Assembly: GCA_905182985.1 (NCBI GenBank)
Contig: CAJJDN010000112.1
Span: 1 to 64,000 of the forward strand
Source of the DNA: Paramecium sonneborni
Taxonomy: Eukaryota > Ciliophora > Oligohymenophorea > Peniculida > Parameciidae
Length of the DNA: 64,000 nt
Reading direction: 5' to 3'
The notes under the pieces are model-generated. The model was not told where the DNA came from, did no database searches, and saw only the letters and a list, made by a program, of their open reading frames with translations. Made by a program: the position numbers and the translations under genes. Below are positions 11,910 to 28,860 of this stretch, piece by piece. Every line of letters starts with the position of its first letter. The first letter of the stretch is position 1.

Positions 11910-13411
11910 CGAAAAAAAAATAGCAATATTTGAAAGTCATATGAATACTATTAATTAATTATCTTTTTCACTTGATGGTAAATGTTTGGCTTCTGCAAGT
12001 AATGATTAATAAATTAAATTATGGAAAATTGAACTCAGTGAATAATAAAAAATATCAAAAGGACATTAAAAATGTGTAAGTTAAGTTGCTTTCTCTAAAG
12101 ATGGTCTGATTTTTGCATCAGGTAGTTATGATAAATCAATAATTTTATGGGATTTAATAGATAAGAACTTAATCATTATGTTACAAGAACATACTTCATT
12201 TGTAAAATATTTATCGTTCTCTTTTTGTTCTAAATGGTTGGCATCAGGAGGTTGTGATGCTTCAATTTGTTTATGGGATGTTAAATTTCCACACGAAGCA
12301 ACTCTATTCTATAAAATATAGGAGATATATTTAATTCCAGATGAATTATAATTTAGTCCATAAGGATGTTTTACTACTATTTCAAATGATGATAGAGAAT
12401 AAAATAAAAATTAAAATGATGAAGAAAAAAAATTATAAGTTACTAAAATTTAAGTTTGAAATTTGAATTAAATTGGTAAACAAGAGTAAAAATTTTAAAT
12501 CTAAGAATTTACTATTAACCCTGAATTCATATCGGATAATAATGATATCTTTTATGGTTATGATAAATTAATTAAAGTTTATGATTTATCAAAAAATTAA
12601 AGTGAAAATCTTGAAGGACATTTGAATGAAGTAAAAATGATTAAATCTAGGTTTAATGGTCAAAAATTATTATCAGTAGATAAATTTAATATTATGATTT
12701 TTTGGTAAAAAGTAAATAATACTTGGGCAATGCAATCAAAAATTAAGCTGAATTCGTCTATTAACTTAAATTGATATAATTAGTTATTATCAAGATTATA
12801 TAGTAACTATGAATAGCGATTTAATAATTATATCATCACTTTATTAAATATAAGATTAAAAACCCTCTATTGATGTAAATTATAGCACGCATATTGCATG
12901 TAGTTATTTATCAAATAGTCAAAACTTTTTTATATTCCTGAATTATGATTATGAAATAACATTATTAAATTGTGTTACTGGAGTAATTTATAATACATTT
13001 ACTAATCCTTACAGTTAGATTGAAACAAACGAAGTTAAAATATCAAATGATGATAGATTTTTAGCTGTTTCTGATAGATATTCAATTTATATCTTTGAAA
13101 TCTCTTAAAAGTTAAAGAAAGAGATCCCAAATATAGAAAGAAGTCTTTAGATTTTCAAATTTAGTTGGCATGATTCAAATATTTTATATACAGTATCCGA
13201 AAATCGCATAATTAGAAAGTGTGACATACAAAACGAATCTAATGAAATTATTAAGGTTATAGAATGTTCTAATCCATATTCTAAAATTAGTTTAAATTTT
13301 TCCTAATAATACAATTTTATAGTTTATTCGCACAATAATAACCACTTAATATTATTAATCTCGGCAAGAAAAATAACTATCAAATTCCTAGAGAAGATTT
13401 GAATGGCCTTG
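11910..13411 (+). repeat. 1502-bp block, first copy (adjoins N gap)
   Basis: Nearly identical to 13579-15079; the only difference I found is one extra A in this copy (TTAACTT near 12760 versus TTACTT). The extra base breaks the reading frame that the second copy keeps open. The block ends exactly at the first N. This is the pattern of two contig ends that overlap but were not merged, rather than a real tandem duplication. Confidence 0.8.
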
Positions 13412-13578
13412 NNNNNNNNNNNNNNNNNNNNNNNNNNNNNNNNNNNNNNNNNNNNNNNNNNNNNNNNNNNNNNNNNNNNNNNNNNNNNNNNNNNNNNNNN
13501 NNNNNNNNNNNNNNNNNNNNNNNNNNNNNNNNNNNNNNNNNNNNNNNNNNNNNNNNNNNNNNNNNNNNNNNNNNNNNN
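13412..13578. other. assembly gap (167 N)
   Basis: Run of 167 undefined bases inside the WD40 pseudogene, flanked on both sides by the same 1.5-kb sequence. Frames drawn through it have no meaning. Confidence 0.99.
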
Positions 13579-15079
13579 CGAAAAAAAAATAGCAATATTT
13601 GAAAGTCATATGAATACTATTAATTAATTATCTTTTTCACTTGATGGTAAATGTTTGGCTTCTGCAAGTAATGATTAATAAATTAAATTATGGAAAATTG
13701 AACTCAGTGAATAATAAAAAATATCAAAAGGACATTAAAAATGTGTAAGTTAAGTTGCTTTCTCTAAAGATGGTCTGATTTTTGCATCAGGTAGTTATGA
13801 TAAATCAATAATTTTATGGGATTTAATAGATAAGAACTTAATCATTATGTTACAAGAACATACTTCATTTGTAAAATATTTATCGTTCTCTTTTTGTTCT
13901 AAATGGTTGGCATCAGGAGGTTGTGATGCTTCAATTTGTTTATGGGATGTTAAATTTCCACACGAAGCAACTCTATTCTATAAAATATAGGAGATATATT
14001 TAATTCCAGATGAATTATAATTTAGTCCATAAGGATGTTTTACTACTATTTCAAATGATGATAGAGAATAAAATAAAAATTAAAATGATGAAGAAAAAAA
14101 ATTATAAGTTACTAAAATTTAAGTTTGAAATTTGAATTAAATTGGTAAACAAGAGTAAAAATTTTAAATCTAAGAATTTACTATTAACCCTGAATTCATA
14201 TCGGATAATAATGATATCTTTTATGGTTATGATAAATTAATTAAAGTTTATGATTTATCAAAAAATTAAAGTGAAAATCTTGAAGGACATTTGAATGAAG
14301 TAAAAATGATTAAATCTAGGTTTAATGGTCAAAAATTATTATCAGTAGATAAATTTAATATTATGATTTTTTGGTAAAAAGTAAATAATACTTGGGCAAT
14401 GCAATCAAAAATTAAGCTGAATTCGTCTATTACTTAAATTGATATAATTAGTTATTATCAAGATTATATAGTAACTATGAATAGCGATTTAATAATTATA
14501 TCATCACTTTATTAAATATAAGATTAAAAACCCTCTATTGATGTAAATTATAGCACGCATATTGCATGTAGTTATTTATCAAATAGTCAAAACTTTTTTA
14601 TATTCCTGAATTATGATTATGAAATAACATTATTAAATTGTGTTACTGGAGTAATTTATAATACATTTACTAATCCTTACAGTTAGATTGAAACAAACGA
14701 AGTTAAAATATCAAATGATGATAGATTTTTAGCTGTTTCTGATAGATATTCAATTTATATCTTTGAAATCTCTTAAAAGTTAAAGAAAGAGATCCCAAAT
14801 ATAGAAAGAAGTCTTTAGATTTTCAAATTTAGTTGGCATGATTCAAATATTTTATATACAGTATCCGAAAATCGCATAATTAGAAAGTGTGACATACAAA
14901 ACGAATCTAATGAAATTATTAAGGTTATAGAATGTTCTAATCCATATTCTAAAATTAGTTTAAATTTTTCCTAATAATACAATTTTATAGTTTATTCGCA
15001 CAATAATAACCACTTAATATTATTAATCTCGGCAAGAAAAATAACTATCAAATTCCTAGAGAAGATTTGAATGGCCTTG
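13579..15079 (+). repeat. 1501-bp block, second copy (adjoins N gap)
   Basis: Second copy of the block at 11910-13411, starting at the first base after the gap. Its frame through the middle of the gene (SSITQIDIISYY) is open where the first copy is shifted, so this copy is probably the more accurate one. After 15079 the sequence continues into the unique 3' end of the WD40 gene. Confidence 0.8.
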
Positions 15080-15689
15080 CCATTTTTTCTTTTAAAGAGA
15101 TCTTAGTTGCTACATTCACATCAGATTATAAGATTTATTTATGGAATCATAAAGAAGAAATTTTAAAGGAAAATAATTTGATTTATAAAAAAAAAATTAT
15201 GAACTTAATGTTTACAAACGATGATACTGAGTTGATTTGTTGTTTGTAAGATTCAATTTGTTTCTTTTAAATTTAGAGAGATTAATAGGAAATATTTTTA
15301 GTGAAAGAATTTTATGATTTTTTCAACTAGTAAATAAAGAATAAATGAATGAATTATATTAGTTAACAGTACAAATAATTAATATAATTTTAAGAAAGGA
15401 GACTATTTTACTTTTAATATTTTAACAATAAAAGAATATTTGGAGGACCATTTGTTTTGGTGAATGCTTAATTTAATTTTCATCTTGCCTTTGAGATATA
15501 AAAATTGTTTATGTTAAATTTGAAGTAATTCTAGGTCTAGAATTTAATTTCATTACACGATTAATTAACAATCTAATAATTTAAATTTATAAGAAGATTA
15601 AAATTGGAAAAGATTATAAAAAATATAAGTATTAAATTAATAATAACCATGGGCTAAAAATACTATTTGATTGTGACAAAATTTTTAAT

Positions 15690-16500
15690 CTTTACATATT
15701 CAAATATTTTTACATAATTGATTGATAATCAGGAATAAGATAGATAAATTTATTCTCCTATACAATAGGGTTAGCATTCTAATTTACAATCAAAGCAATT
15801 ATAATCAGAACGCAAAAGATATCCCTATTTACACATTTAGATCCGATTTTATTTACAATGCATTAATTATTAAATAAATTGTTTCCTTCTTAACATAAAT
15901 AACAAATGTCTTTCTCTCAAAATAATCAATCACTACTGCATATATAATTTTAGCTTTAAAATTGTGTTGTTTTTTCAATTACGCATTAGCATAATACTCA
16001 TCTTCAAATTCTAAGCATTTTGAAATTAATATGATTTACAATGTTGTTAACAATAATGTTAGTGATAGGTTCAAGAAAAACGGTACAAGCACAATCCTTA
16101 TTTTCACCAAATTTAAATTAGCCAAGTTTACTTTGCATTATTTATTTTCATCCATTAAATAATCCTAATTACATTCTAAGCATTCACTTTTCTCACAAAT
16201 TTAACAATTCCAAGTACATGAATATTTACACTAGTAGCAACCATAATAATTATCAATATTACGATCGTCACATTGCTCATTAGCTACAATTAGAGAATTT
16301 CCACAGATAGATTCACATTCTATATTTGTTAACATCCATCCAATGTCACGTTTAACACAAAAATTGATAAATATTTTGCAATTGGGATAACAAGAAATTT
16401 CACAATTACAATAATCATCACACTATTCATATTCTTCAATTATTCCATTTCCACATTCTATTCAATATGCTTCATTTAAGTCATTAGAAAATTAGTTTTT
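15690..16500 (-). pseudogene. DUF4215 cysteine-rich gene fragment
   Basis: On the minus strand the sequence reads ECGNGIIEEYEQCDDYCNC, then QCDDRN...YYGCYQCKYSC and CQICEKSECLEC (about 16160-16460), the Cys spacing of DUF4215 proteins. A TGA lies just before the first motif, and from about 16130 downstream the good frame changes repeatedly with TGA in between. No membrane domain follows, unlike the full-length relative at 2735-6026. This looks like a truncated, decaying copy. Confidence 0.5.
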
Positions 16501-16527
16501 AATTAAAGTAATATATAAAATTTTCAG

Positions 16528-18880
16528 ATGAATTTTCTCTAATTAATATTATTATGCAAGCGTATGTTAGACAAGTAATGAAATGCAATTTTTTTTATAT
16601 TGGATACACAAAATCTACTTTTTTAAGTGATACGGAATGTGAAAAAGCTTTGATGGATGGTTTGATGAATTTAATTAATTGATGTTAAAAACTGTGATGA
16701 TTGTTATTTTTATCAGAATTATGAATAAAGCAAAAGCTATAAATTAAATAGAGTAAATAATAATGGAAATTGCTTATGCTAATATAAAACATCAGATCAA
16801 TCCCAATGTTATCAACCATGTAAAAGCTAAAATTGTTTAACATATGCAAATGGTATATGTATAACTTGTCCTGTTGGATCAACTATCTCTTGTAATAATT
16901 CCTAAATAGATTGTGATCAAGATTATTATTAAGAAAGCTGATAATGTTTTTAATGCACATGTTCATGTGTTATTTGTAAATCGAAAGATATATGCTATTT
17001 GTATAAAATGAAATTCTGATTGTTAATAATGTTAAATGCCAATATATATGATTTATGTGCAAGTGGATATTATCTAGATGGAAATAAAAATTATATACCT
17101 TGTCCTATATAATATTTGCAATTAATGTACTATTTTAGAATGTAAAGAACGTAATGCAACTTAAAAGTTTAGTTTTTAAAGCTGGATATTTGCAATTAAT
17201 CAATGAGAATAATAAACTTATACATGTGATAATGGTTTTGTTAAAGTTAAAATAACAGATTAATGTTTACAATGTAATAGCACTTGCTTAACTTGTTATG
17301 GTTAAGAATTAAATTAATGCTTAAAATGTTAGGATGGATATTATTTAGATACACATGTTAATAATGCAAATAACTTTGTTCAAATAATTGTTTAATTTGT
17401 ACATTTAATAATATATGCACAAATTGTTCCTCTGAAAACTGGGTATTTTTTAGATGGAATTGATGTACAAAATGTCCAATCAAATGTAAAGATTCAAGTA
17501 CAAAATAATCCTTCTTTATTAAATTTGATGAATGCAATACTGGATATTTTTAAAGTCCAAGTGATTGTTTATAATACAAGACTTCTTGTAAAACATGTTA
17601 GAAGATTCAGGTACTTCATGTATTAGTGGAAATTATCTTGCTATCAATAAAGTATGTCCTAAATGTAGAACACGAAATTGTAGAAATTATTAAATATCAT
17701 CTGGAGAATGTTTAGCTTGTGATTATGGATACATTTTAACATACCTGAAATGTGTACACTATGCACAACATGTACTTGCTCAAACCATTAATATTATGAT
17801 TTGGATGCAATAACATCAAATAAATGCAAAGAATGTAATGTTTCATGTGTTGCTTGCTATACATCACCTATTATTTGTACAAGTTGTTTAAGTAATTAAT
17901 ATTTCAATCCTGTTGATAATTGCAATTCAACATGTGTAACAGTCCAAATTCAACATAATGTTCACCATATCAAACGATAAATAATGTTTATCATGTCCCT
18001 GTTTATTATGTACAAGTGCAACATAATGCACATCTTGTCTTGATGGATATTATCTTGATAGTACTAACTGGATATAATGTAATTCTAAATATTTCATTTA
18101 TGAATCTGCTAGTAAATGTATAACATGCATTTAAGATGGATATACTAATTATAAAAATGATTATATTTATAATTCTTGTGAACCACATTGTTAATAATGT
18201 TATAACGGAGGATGCTCAAAATGTGATTCAAGTTATTATTCTTAAAATTAAATATGTACCTGGTAATTCTAATTGTACATCATGTTTAAATTCTGTTTGC
18301 TTAGAATGGAAAAAAAGGATAAGGAACTCTCAAGATTGATTATTATTTCTCATTAAACATTAAACATTATCATAATCTGAATGTTAATTATGTCCATCTA
18401 TTTGCTCTTAGTGTTAGAATACCAAGGTAGACCTTGGAGGATCTGATTGCCAACTTACAGGGCAATATTATAGTAAACAAGATCAAATTTGTGTTAGTAA
18501 TAAAAAATTTTAACTATCTTAGATTGTATTGACAACTGTAAAGTTTGTGATGCTTCTGATACTTGTGTAACCTGTGAAACTGGATTCAAATTATAATCTG
18601 GTCAGACTTGTCTTATTATTTCTAATTCTAATGGCTTTTAACATACAATTGCTGTTGCTATAGGAACGATTGCAGGAGGAGCTTTAATTGTTTTTGCTAC
18701 TATTGTATTAAAAAATTTGCATTTGTTCATGTTGTTCCAAAATTATTTAATAATATACCTATCTAATTTAACCCTTAGAGTTGTAACTCTGGAGCCTCAG
18801 TTTCAAATTTGGAATAGTTACCAAATATATCAAAATAAGTTTGAATAAGCTTTCTCTAAAGTTTAATAAAGAAGACAGTG
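16528..18880 (+). pseudogene. cysteine-rich (furin-like/GFR-like) surface protein, disrupted
   Basis: Plus-strand sequence rich in CxxC pairs, e.g. CLTYANGICITCPVG and YQESxQCFQCTCSC (16760-17000), continuing to about 18600, then a hydrophobic span (IAVAIGTIAGGALIVFATIV, about 18645-18705) and a short tail. This is the layout of ciliate type I membrane proteins with growth-factor-receptor-type Cys repeats. The frame changes many times and TGA interrupts it, including one in YQES-stop-QC and others near 17020. A possible signal peptide starts at ATG 16528. Many lesions suggest a pseudogene; the function of relatives is unknown. Confidence 0.5.
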
Positions 18881-18984
18881 ATAGATTAATACACTTTTAT
18901 ATTACAAAAATTTATAATTTTGAAATTATATTTTTGATGAATGCTGAATAGCTTTCTGTTAAAATTATCTTATATTAATTTATA

Positions 18985-19640
18985 TATATTTATCATCATA
19001 TATTTGATATGATCCTTCTCTATTATAATGTTGTAATTTGTTCTAGATGCAATATAAGTTTCAACTTACAATACATAATCAAATTCATATCCCTACTATC
19101 TGGATTAAAATCAAATAAAAATTAAATAAAACTTATACTTCTTCTAATTTTCCATTTGCATGATTATCTGCTTTATCCTGCTTTCTAAATTCCAATCTCA
19201 AAGAACTTGGTTTGGTTTTGTATAATTATTGTTCTTATTCATCTCACTTTCAGAAAATTAAGCCAATTATCAATTTATTTATTCACATTTTGTAATATGA
19301 TCTTATCTATTACATGGACTAAATTACTTAATCAACACTGAATATATTATTACATTATATTATTAGATCTAATCTTAATCAATTTCTACTATAACTACAT
19401 TGTAGACAACCATTTAACTTTTCTATTTCAATTTTATTTATTTAGCAAAAATTTCCTTTAATTTATTTTATTCTTAGAGTTGATACTTGTTTCAAACTAC
19501 TCCTTAAACCTCATTAATTATGAGGGAGTTTACTATTATTATATTACATTTTAGTTTCTTCCATCCTCCTTTTGAAAATTTACTAATGTTTGTAAAAGAG
19601 AAAATAAAATTAAAACTTTCATTTTTACTAGAATAATAGT
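18985..19640 (-). CDS. possible hypothetical gene
   Basis: The minus strand is purine-rich and gives protein-like stretches: a Gln-rich, helical one containing KEDGRNQNVIQQQQTPS (about 19500-19580), and another beginning MNKNNNYTKPN near 19235. Short introns can be proposed (e.g. 22 nt starting GTTCTTTG) but I could not build one clean model. No family recognised. Confidence 0.3.
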
Positions 19641-19819
19641 ATTTAATAATTTTTCTGCTTTTATCAGACTTTAGAGCAAGCTGTAATTATTTGTATTTTT
19701 AAATTACTTATTCAAGCAAAACACTCAAATATAAACACACAGCTATAATAATGTCTAGAATGCGTAAAAATTGCACATATAGCGTAAAAAATAATTTAAG
19801 TATAAGTATAAAAATATAA

Positions 19820-20339
19820 ATGTCAATTCCTCACTATTAAAATTTTCATCAAATATCCCCATATCCTTTTCTGAATGATAGAGGTGCATATCAACCCTTA
19901 AAAAAATTGTCAGTACTTCAACTTTGATGAATCATCTATACCTACAAATTTGCTTAAGAGATAGAACTGATAATCAATAAGAGAGTAAATCTCAAATGAA
20001 CTCATTCAACTAACTTAATTGCAACTTTCAAATTGATACTAAATATTTTATTCTAATCTACTCAATGCTAAATTTAAAACAATAGGCTAGCGAGAAAAAT
20101 TAAATCTATCGTTTTTTAAAAAATACTTTTCATTTTTATTACTTTAAAGCCTAATCAAAATTTCGGATGATCTTTAACTTTTTATCTTTTCATTAGACTT
20201 GCAAAATAAATAACTTATTTGTTCCTAAAATTCTTCTTTATAAGAATCTTATTAATCTGGATTTTTCTCATAAAATAATTGCTCCTCCCTCTACAGATTC
20301 ACTTTTAAATAATCTACTCTAACATTAAGCCCTTTCTGA
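19820..20339 (+). CDS. possible hypothetical gene
   Basis: ATG 19820 opens MSIPHYQNFHQISPYPFLND, followed after a frame change by CQYFNFDESSIPTNLLKRQ and, after another, by a Phe/Ser/Leu-rich frame that stays open to TGA 20337-20339. The joins could not be explained by normal introns. It ends 7 bp before the start of the next WD40 gene. The family is not recognised; a decayed or mis-sequenced gene is possible. Confidence 0.3.
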
Positions 20340-20345
20340 TTTTAA

Positions 20346-23273
20346 ATGTTATATTATTCATTTTTTCCTTCTTTTATAACTTTTTGTTTCTATTTCAAAC
20401 TCTTAAAATTTCTTTCAAGACCATTTAATCTCAAGATTTATGAATCATTTGGCAATTCGAAATTGACTATTAGTGTTGTTAAAAAGATAATTAACTAGGT
20501 TACTAATGTTTGTAGAAATATTAAAGATCATCCCTTTAATAAACAAGACTATAGTACAGAAATATATGAAAAAGAGATAGCGAATCTTATAAAGAGAATT
20601 ACAGGGAATGAGAATATCGTTGAATTTCTTAAATTTTTAGTTCTTATAACAACAATGGATAACCAATTCATAATAAGTGGATCGAACTCACTTAATTTAT
20701 TAGTAAAAATGAAAGTAGATCTGAAAAACTAATGCTTTGAGAATATCAGAATTAAAAATACATCTTTATTTGGTGGAAATTTTGTGAAATGTAATTTGAG
20801 TGGATCAGAATTTGAAAATATAGACATAAGTGGAGCAAACTTAAATGGAGCTCTATTATTGAATTGTAAGTGGACAAACATAAAAATTAATGAAATGAAT
20901 CAATTAGATAATGAAGGTAAAAGTGGAAAGTCAGTATGTTTCTCACCAGATGGAACCACCTTAGCATTTGGTTGTGAAGACAACTCTATTCTTTTATGGG
21001 ATGCCAAGACAGGATAATAAAAAACAAAATTCAATGGTCATATAGGTTCTGTATCATCAATATCCTTCTCACCAGATGGAAATACATTAGCATCTAGTAG
21101 TATTGATAAATCTATCTGTTTATGGGATGTTAAGACAGGAAAAAAAAAAAGTCAAAATGGGTGTATCGGTGTTATCATTGTGTTTCTCACCAGATGGAAC
21201 TATTTTAGCAATTAGCAACATTGATAAGTCCATCTGTTTTTGGGATGCTAAAAGTATGTAGACAGCAAAAAGGATTAGTTATAAGGCATTTGTCCTATCA
21301 TTATGCTTCTCACCAGATGGCATTACATTCGCAACAGGTAGTAGTGATAATTCTATTCGTTTATGGGATTCTAAGACAGGATCATAAAAAATCAAATTTG
21401 ATGGTCATTGTAATTCTGTCTCATCTTTATGCTTCTCGCCAGATGGCATTACATTAGCATCTGGAAGCAGGGATAAGACTATCAGTTTATGGAATGTTGT
21501 AACAAGGAAAAAAAAAGCCAAGTTGAATGGTCATAGCGCGTTTGTGCTGTCGTTATGTTTTTCACCTGATGGAACTACATTAGCATCTGGTAGTAGTGAT
21601 CGATCTATCCTTTTATGGGATGCGAAGACAGGAGAAAAAAAGGCTATAATGGATGGTCATAGTGATTATGTGCACTCGTTATGTTTCTCACCAAATGGAA
21701 CTACACTAGCATAAGGTAATGGAAATAATTCTGTCTGTTTATGGCAAGTTGAGGTTGTAGAAAAATAAACCAAATTGAAAGGTCATTAGATCTATTCATT
21801 ATGCTTTTCGCCAGATAGTTCTACTATAGCAACTTGTAGTGGAATATCTTATAACCGTCTATGTGATGTTAAAATAAGCTAATAAAAGGGCAAATTGGAT
21901 AGTCATAGTGATTATGTCAACTCAGTGTGCTTCTCAAAAGATGGAATAACATTAGCATCTGGTAGTAGTGATAAATCTATCCGTTTATGGGATGCTAAGA
22001 CAGGATAATTAAAAGTGAAAATAGATGGTCATTGTGAATCTGTTCTATCAGTATGTTTCTCACCAGATGCAACCACATTAGCATCGGATAGTAGTGATAA
22101 ATCTATCCGTTTATGGGATGCTAAGACAGGATAATAAAAAGCTAAAATGTATGGTCATAGTGAATCTGTTCTATCAGTATGTTTCTCACCAGATGCAACC
22201 ACATTAGCATCGGATAGTAGTGATAAATCTATCCGTTTATGGAATGCTTAGACAGGATAATTAATAGCTAAAATGGATGGTCATAGTAAATCTGTTATTT
22301 CAGTATGTTTCTCACCAGATGGAACCACATTAGCATCATGTAGTAATGAGAAATTTATCCTTTTATGGGATGCTTAGAATGGATAATAAAAAGCTAAAAT
22401 GGATGGTCATAGTGAATCCGCCCTATCAGTATGCTTCTCACCTGATGGAACAAAATTAGCATCTGGTAGCACAAATCATCTCGGGAGAGATTCAATTTAT
22501 TTATGGGATGTTGAGACATAATAATAAAAAGCATGCTTCTCAGCAGATGGATTAATTTAACCATCTGGAATTGGTAGTACAAATTAATTTACTATTGGTA
22601 AAAATAATTATTTAATTTGTTTATGGGATGTTGGGACAGGATTATAAAAAGCTTAATTGGCTGGTCATAATTCTTTAGTGTAATCAATATGCTTTTAGCC
22701 TAATGGAACCACATTAGCATCAGGAAGTAGAGATAATTCGATTCGTTTATGGAATGCTGAGACTTAATAATTCAAAGTTGAACTGGATGGTTGGAGTTAA
22801 TTTATTTCATCAGTATGCTTTTCGCCTGATGGAACAATATTAGCATCTTATAGTGGCGATTAATCTATTTGTTTATGGGATATTAAGAGTGGAGAATAAA
22901 TTTAACCTTTTGATAAAAAGTACAGAGATATTTTAGCACAATTTAAAATTCCATTAAATTTAAACTCTTCTTTTGTACAAAGTATTTTTTATTATTCTAT
23001 TTTTATAGGTCCCTTGAATATTAATATACTCCTTATATCTCAATCACCTTTATTGTAATCAAAAGGAGCTATGATTCTTAACGGATAATTTTTAAATAAT
23101 GAAGGAATAGATTTTAGATTATTATTGAAATATAAAGGAAGTTATTTTTTGGATAAAAATGTCTAACAACTAAAAAAAGAAGAATTGATTATTAATAAAA
23201 TCATCATAATAAATATTCATCAATTTTTTTTTCACCAGCAGCAATTTAATTGCTTTAGCTAATTTAGAGTTGA
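20346..23273 (+). CDS. large WD40-repeat protein with pentapeptide-like N-terminus
   Basis: ATG 20346 is the first Met after an in-frame TGA. The N-terminal 130 residues are helical ([20 protein letters not shown]), then a short pentapeptide-like stretch ([20 protein letters not shown], 20787-20846). From about 20930 come roughly 15 WD40 repeats with [14 protein letters not shown] and [11 protein letters not shown] blocks. Such propellers are protein-binding scaffolds; the partner is unknown. Two 1-base shifts are needed, both in homopolymers: A11 at 21140-21150 and T9 at 23224-23232; the latter gives FSPAAIQLLQLIQS and stop TGA 23271-23273. No intron was needed. The 3' end lies 97 bp from the convergent ABC transporter. 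Confidence 0.75.
22041..22292 (+). repeat. two near-identical 126-bp WD40 units
   Basis: Consecutive WD40 units in the large WD40 gene. The string starting TGTTCTATCAGTATG recurs exactly 126 bp later (22041 and 22167), that is 42 codons, and the two units are almost identical at the DNA level, including the unusual [12 protein letters not shown] variant. Flanking units are clearly related but more diverged. This suggests recent duplication or gene conversion between repeats. Confidence 0.85.
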
Positions 23274-23370
23274 TATGCCTATAGCAACATTATAAAAACA
23301 ATAAATAATTAAATAAAAAAATTATAACATATATATTTAATTAAATAAAAAAATCAATATTATACTTGAT

Positions 23371-27438
<4,068 letters not shown>

Positions 27439-27714
27439 TATACTTAGATAATAATATATTAGTTTTATAAATAATGCTTTTTAATACAAAATAAATATGA
27501 TTTATCTACTTATTTTTCGGTTTTTAAATATATTTATTTTTAGATCATTATTAAAATATATTTTCTTTGTTTTTAAATTTAAGAACAGACATTTATATGG
27601 AAAACTTCACATGGATCATATCCTCATTTCTTTATCTTCTTATATAAATACACTAATACTAATTGAAGATTTTAGAATTAAAACTCCTTGTTAAAATCTA
27701 ATAATTTTAAATTT

Positions 27715-27873
27715 TCAATTTTCTTATATCTGAAGAAATTGATTTAAGCATTACTTAAGTTTCTCACTTTTTCTTATCAGTTTTTTAATTATGAGCAAAT
27801 AGTAACTTAATTCTTCTTCTTCAATTTTACTTTGAATTTCTAAATTTTGGTAACTGAAATGACTAAAATGCAT
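27715..27873 (-). CDS. possible small coiled-coil protein
   Basis: Minus-strand frame from ATG 27873 to TGA 27715-27717, about 52 residues, with a charged helical core (QSKIEEEELSYYLLIIKKL). Codon content is purine-rich as in neighbouring genes. No homology recognised; it might be one exon of a longer gene. It lies between the start of the ABC transporter and the start of the dehydratase gene. Confidence 0.3.
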
Positions 27874-28268
27874 CTTAAATTTGATACTAATTCATATTAT
27901 CAACTTTCTAGGACTTTTATATATTCTTACAAAGTTTTTTTGTCAATACTTGTGATACATAAGAAATTTAATTTTTTTAAATAAAACATATAAAAATGAA
28001 TATTAAGAATTCAAAACACTCTATATTATTATTAATCAAGAATTACTTTTGTAGAGATTAATTATTAATGTTTTAAAACAACATGTAAGAAACATATAAA
28101 TTTACAGAGACTTATTCATTAAATGCTTAGAAAGATTTTTTAAACATTAATGAAAATTGAATATAATTGTTTTTTCTCATATATTTAAACTATATTTATT
28201 TAATAAATAATACGCATTTATTGTGAGTCTTAAATTGAAAATATGATAAATAAAATATATCATTGAAT

Positions 28269-28860
28269 ATGATTTAGTTATTTAGATTTTGTTCAGGAAA
28301 GATAACATCTTCTTTTCCTAAATTATCTTTCAAGGTGAAAGATTTTTCAATATTAAAAGCAGAAAAACCAACTGCCTTAAAAATTGATGATGTTAAAACA
28401 TTATTAAAGATGCATTAGTTAGGAGCAACATGGAAACTGGTAATCAACGTTATATTATCTTTAGCAAGATGATAATTCACTTTATAAAGAAGTCAAGTTT
28501 TCTAATTTCAAAGAAGCATTCTCATTTATGACTTAGGTGGCAATATTCAGTGAATAAATTAATCGTAATTTCTAGATTAAAAATAGATCATCCTGAGTGG
28601 GAGAACTTATTTAATACAATTAAGATTAGGTTAATTACAGATGAAGTTAATAATATTTCAGTCAAGGATATATTCTTAGCATATGCTATAGTAATTAATT
28701 GTATAATTTATAGGATAATATTGCAATGAATGTGCAAGTCAAATCAGCAGAATCAACTAATGATACAAGAATATTAGAAATAGCTAAAATAGCAGAAGCA
28801 TGGAATTTCAATTTCGATTAGTTTCATCGTATGATTGAGACTGATTCTAAATAAATATGA
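28269..28860 (+). CDS. pterin-4a-carbinolamine dehydratase (PCD/DCoH)
   Basis: Dehydrates 4a-hydroxytetrahydrobiopterin, recycling the pterin cofactor of aromatic amino-acid hydroxylases. Three clean introns (28440-28464, 28565-28586, 28691-28713; 25, 22 and 23 nt) give an uninterrupted frame from ATG 28269 to TGA 28858-28860. The family core is clear: FKEAFSFMTQVAIFSEQIN, the active-site HHPEW, and ITDEVNNISVKDIFLAYAI. The protein is longer than the usual ~100 residues. It has a basic N-terminal lead (MIQLFRFCSGK) that could be a mitochondrial presequence, and a 50-residue C-terminal tail of unknown role. Catalytic His residues are present, so activity is expected. Confidence 0.85.

Larger units (their letters stand above)
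11203..15348 (+). pseudogene. WD40-repeat protein, multiply disrupted
   Basis: The N-terminal region (ATG 11203; SELLNFENEKIELF) is joined by a 30-nt intron to FLDILVDIMFDFKN. It is followed by WD40 repeats with the usual LASAS...IKLW and SIILWD blocks (11930-12300) and a long C-terminal region ending at TGA 15346-15348. Disruptions: frame changes near 11620 and 11770, an A9 run at 11912-11920 that loses one base, a TGA at 12457-12459 (and 14126-14128 in the second copy) where WD40 context expects Trp (QV-stop-NLN), and a shift near 15055. The middle is present twice around an N gap. Cytosolic scaffold function would be expected from the family, but this copy looks decayed. Confidence 0.65.

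Noticed and set aside
13380..13627. ORFs across the N gap
   Set aside because: They consist almost only of undefined residues.
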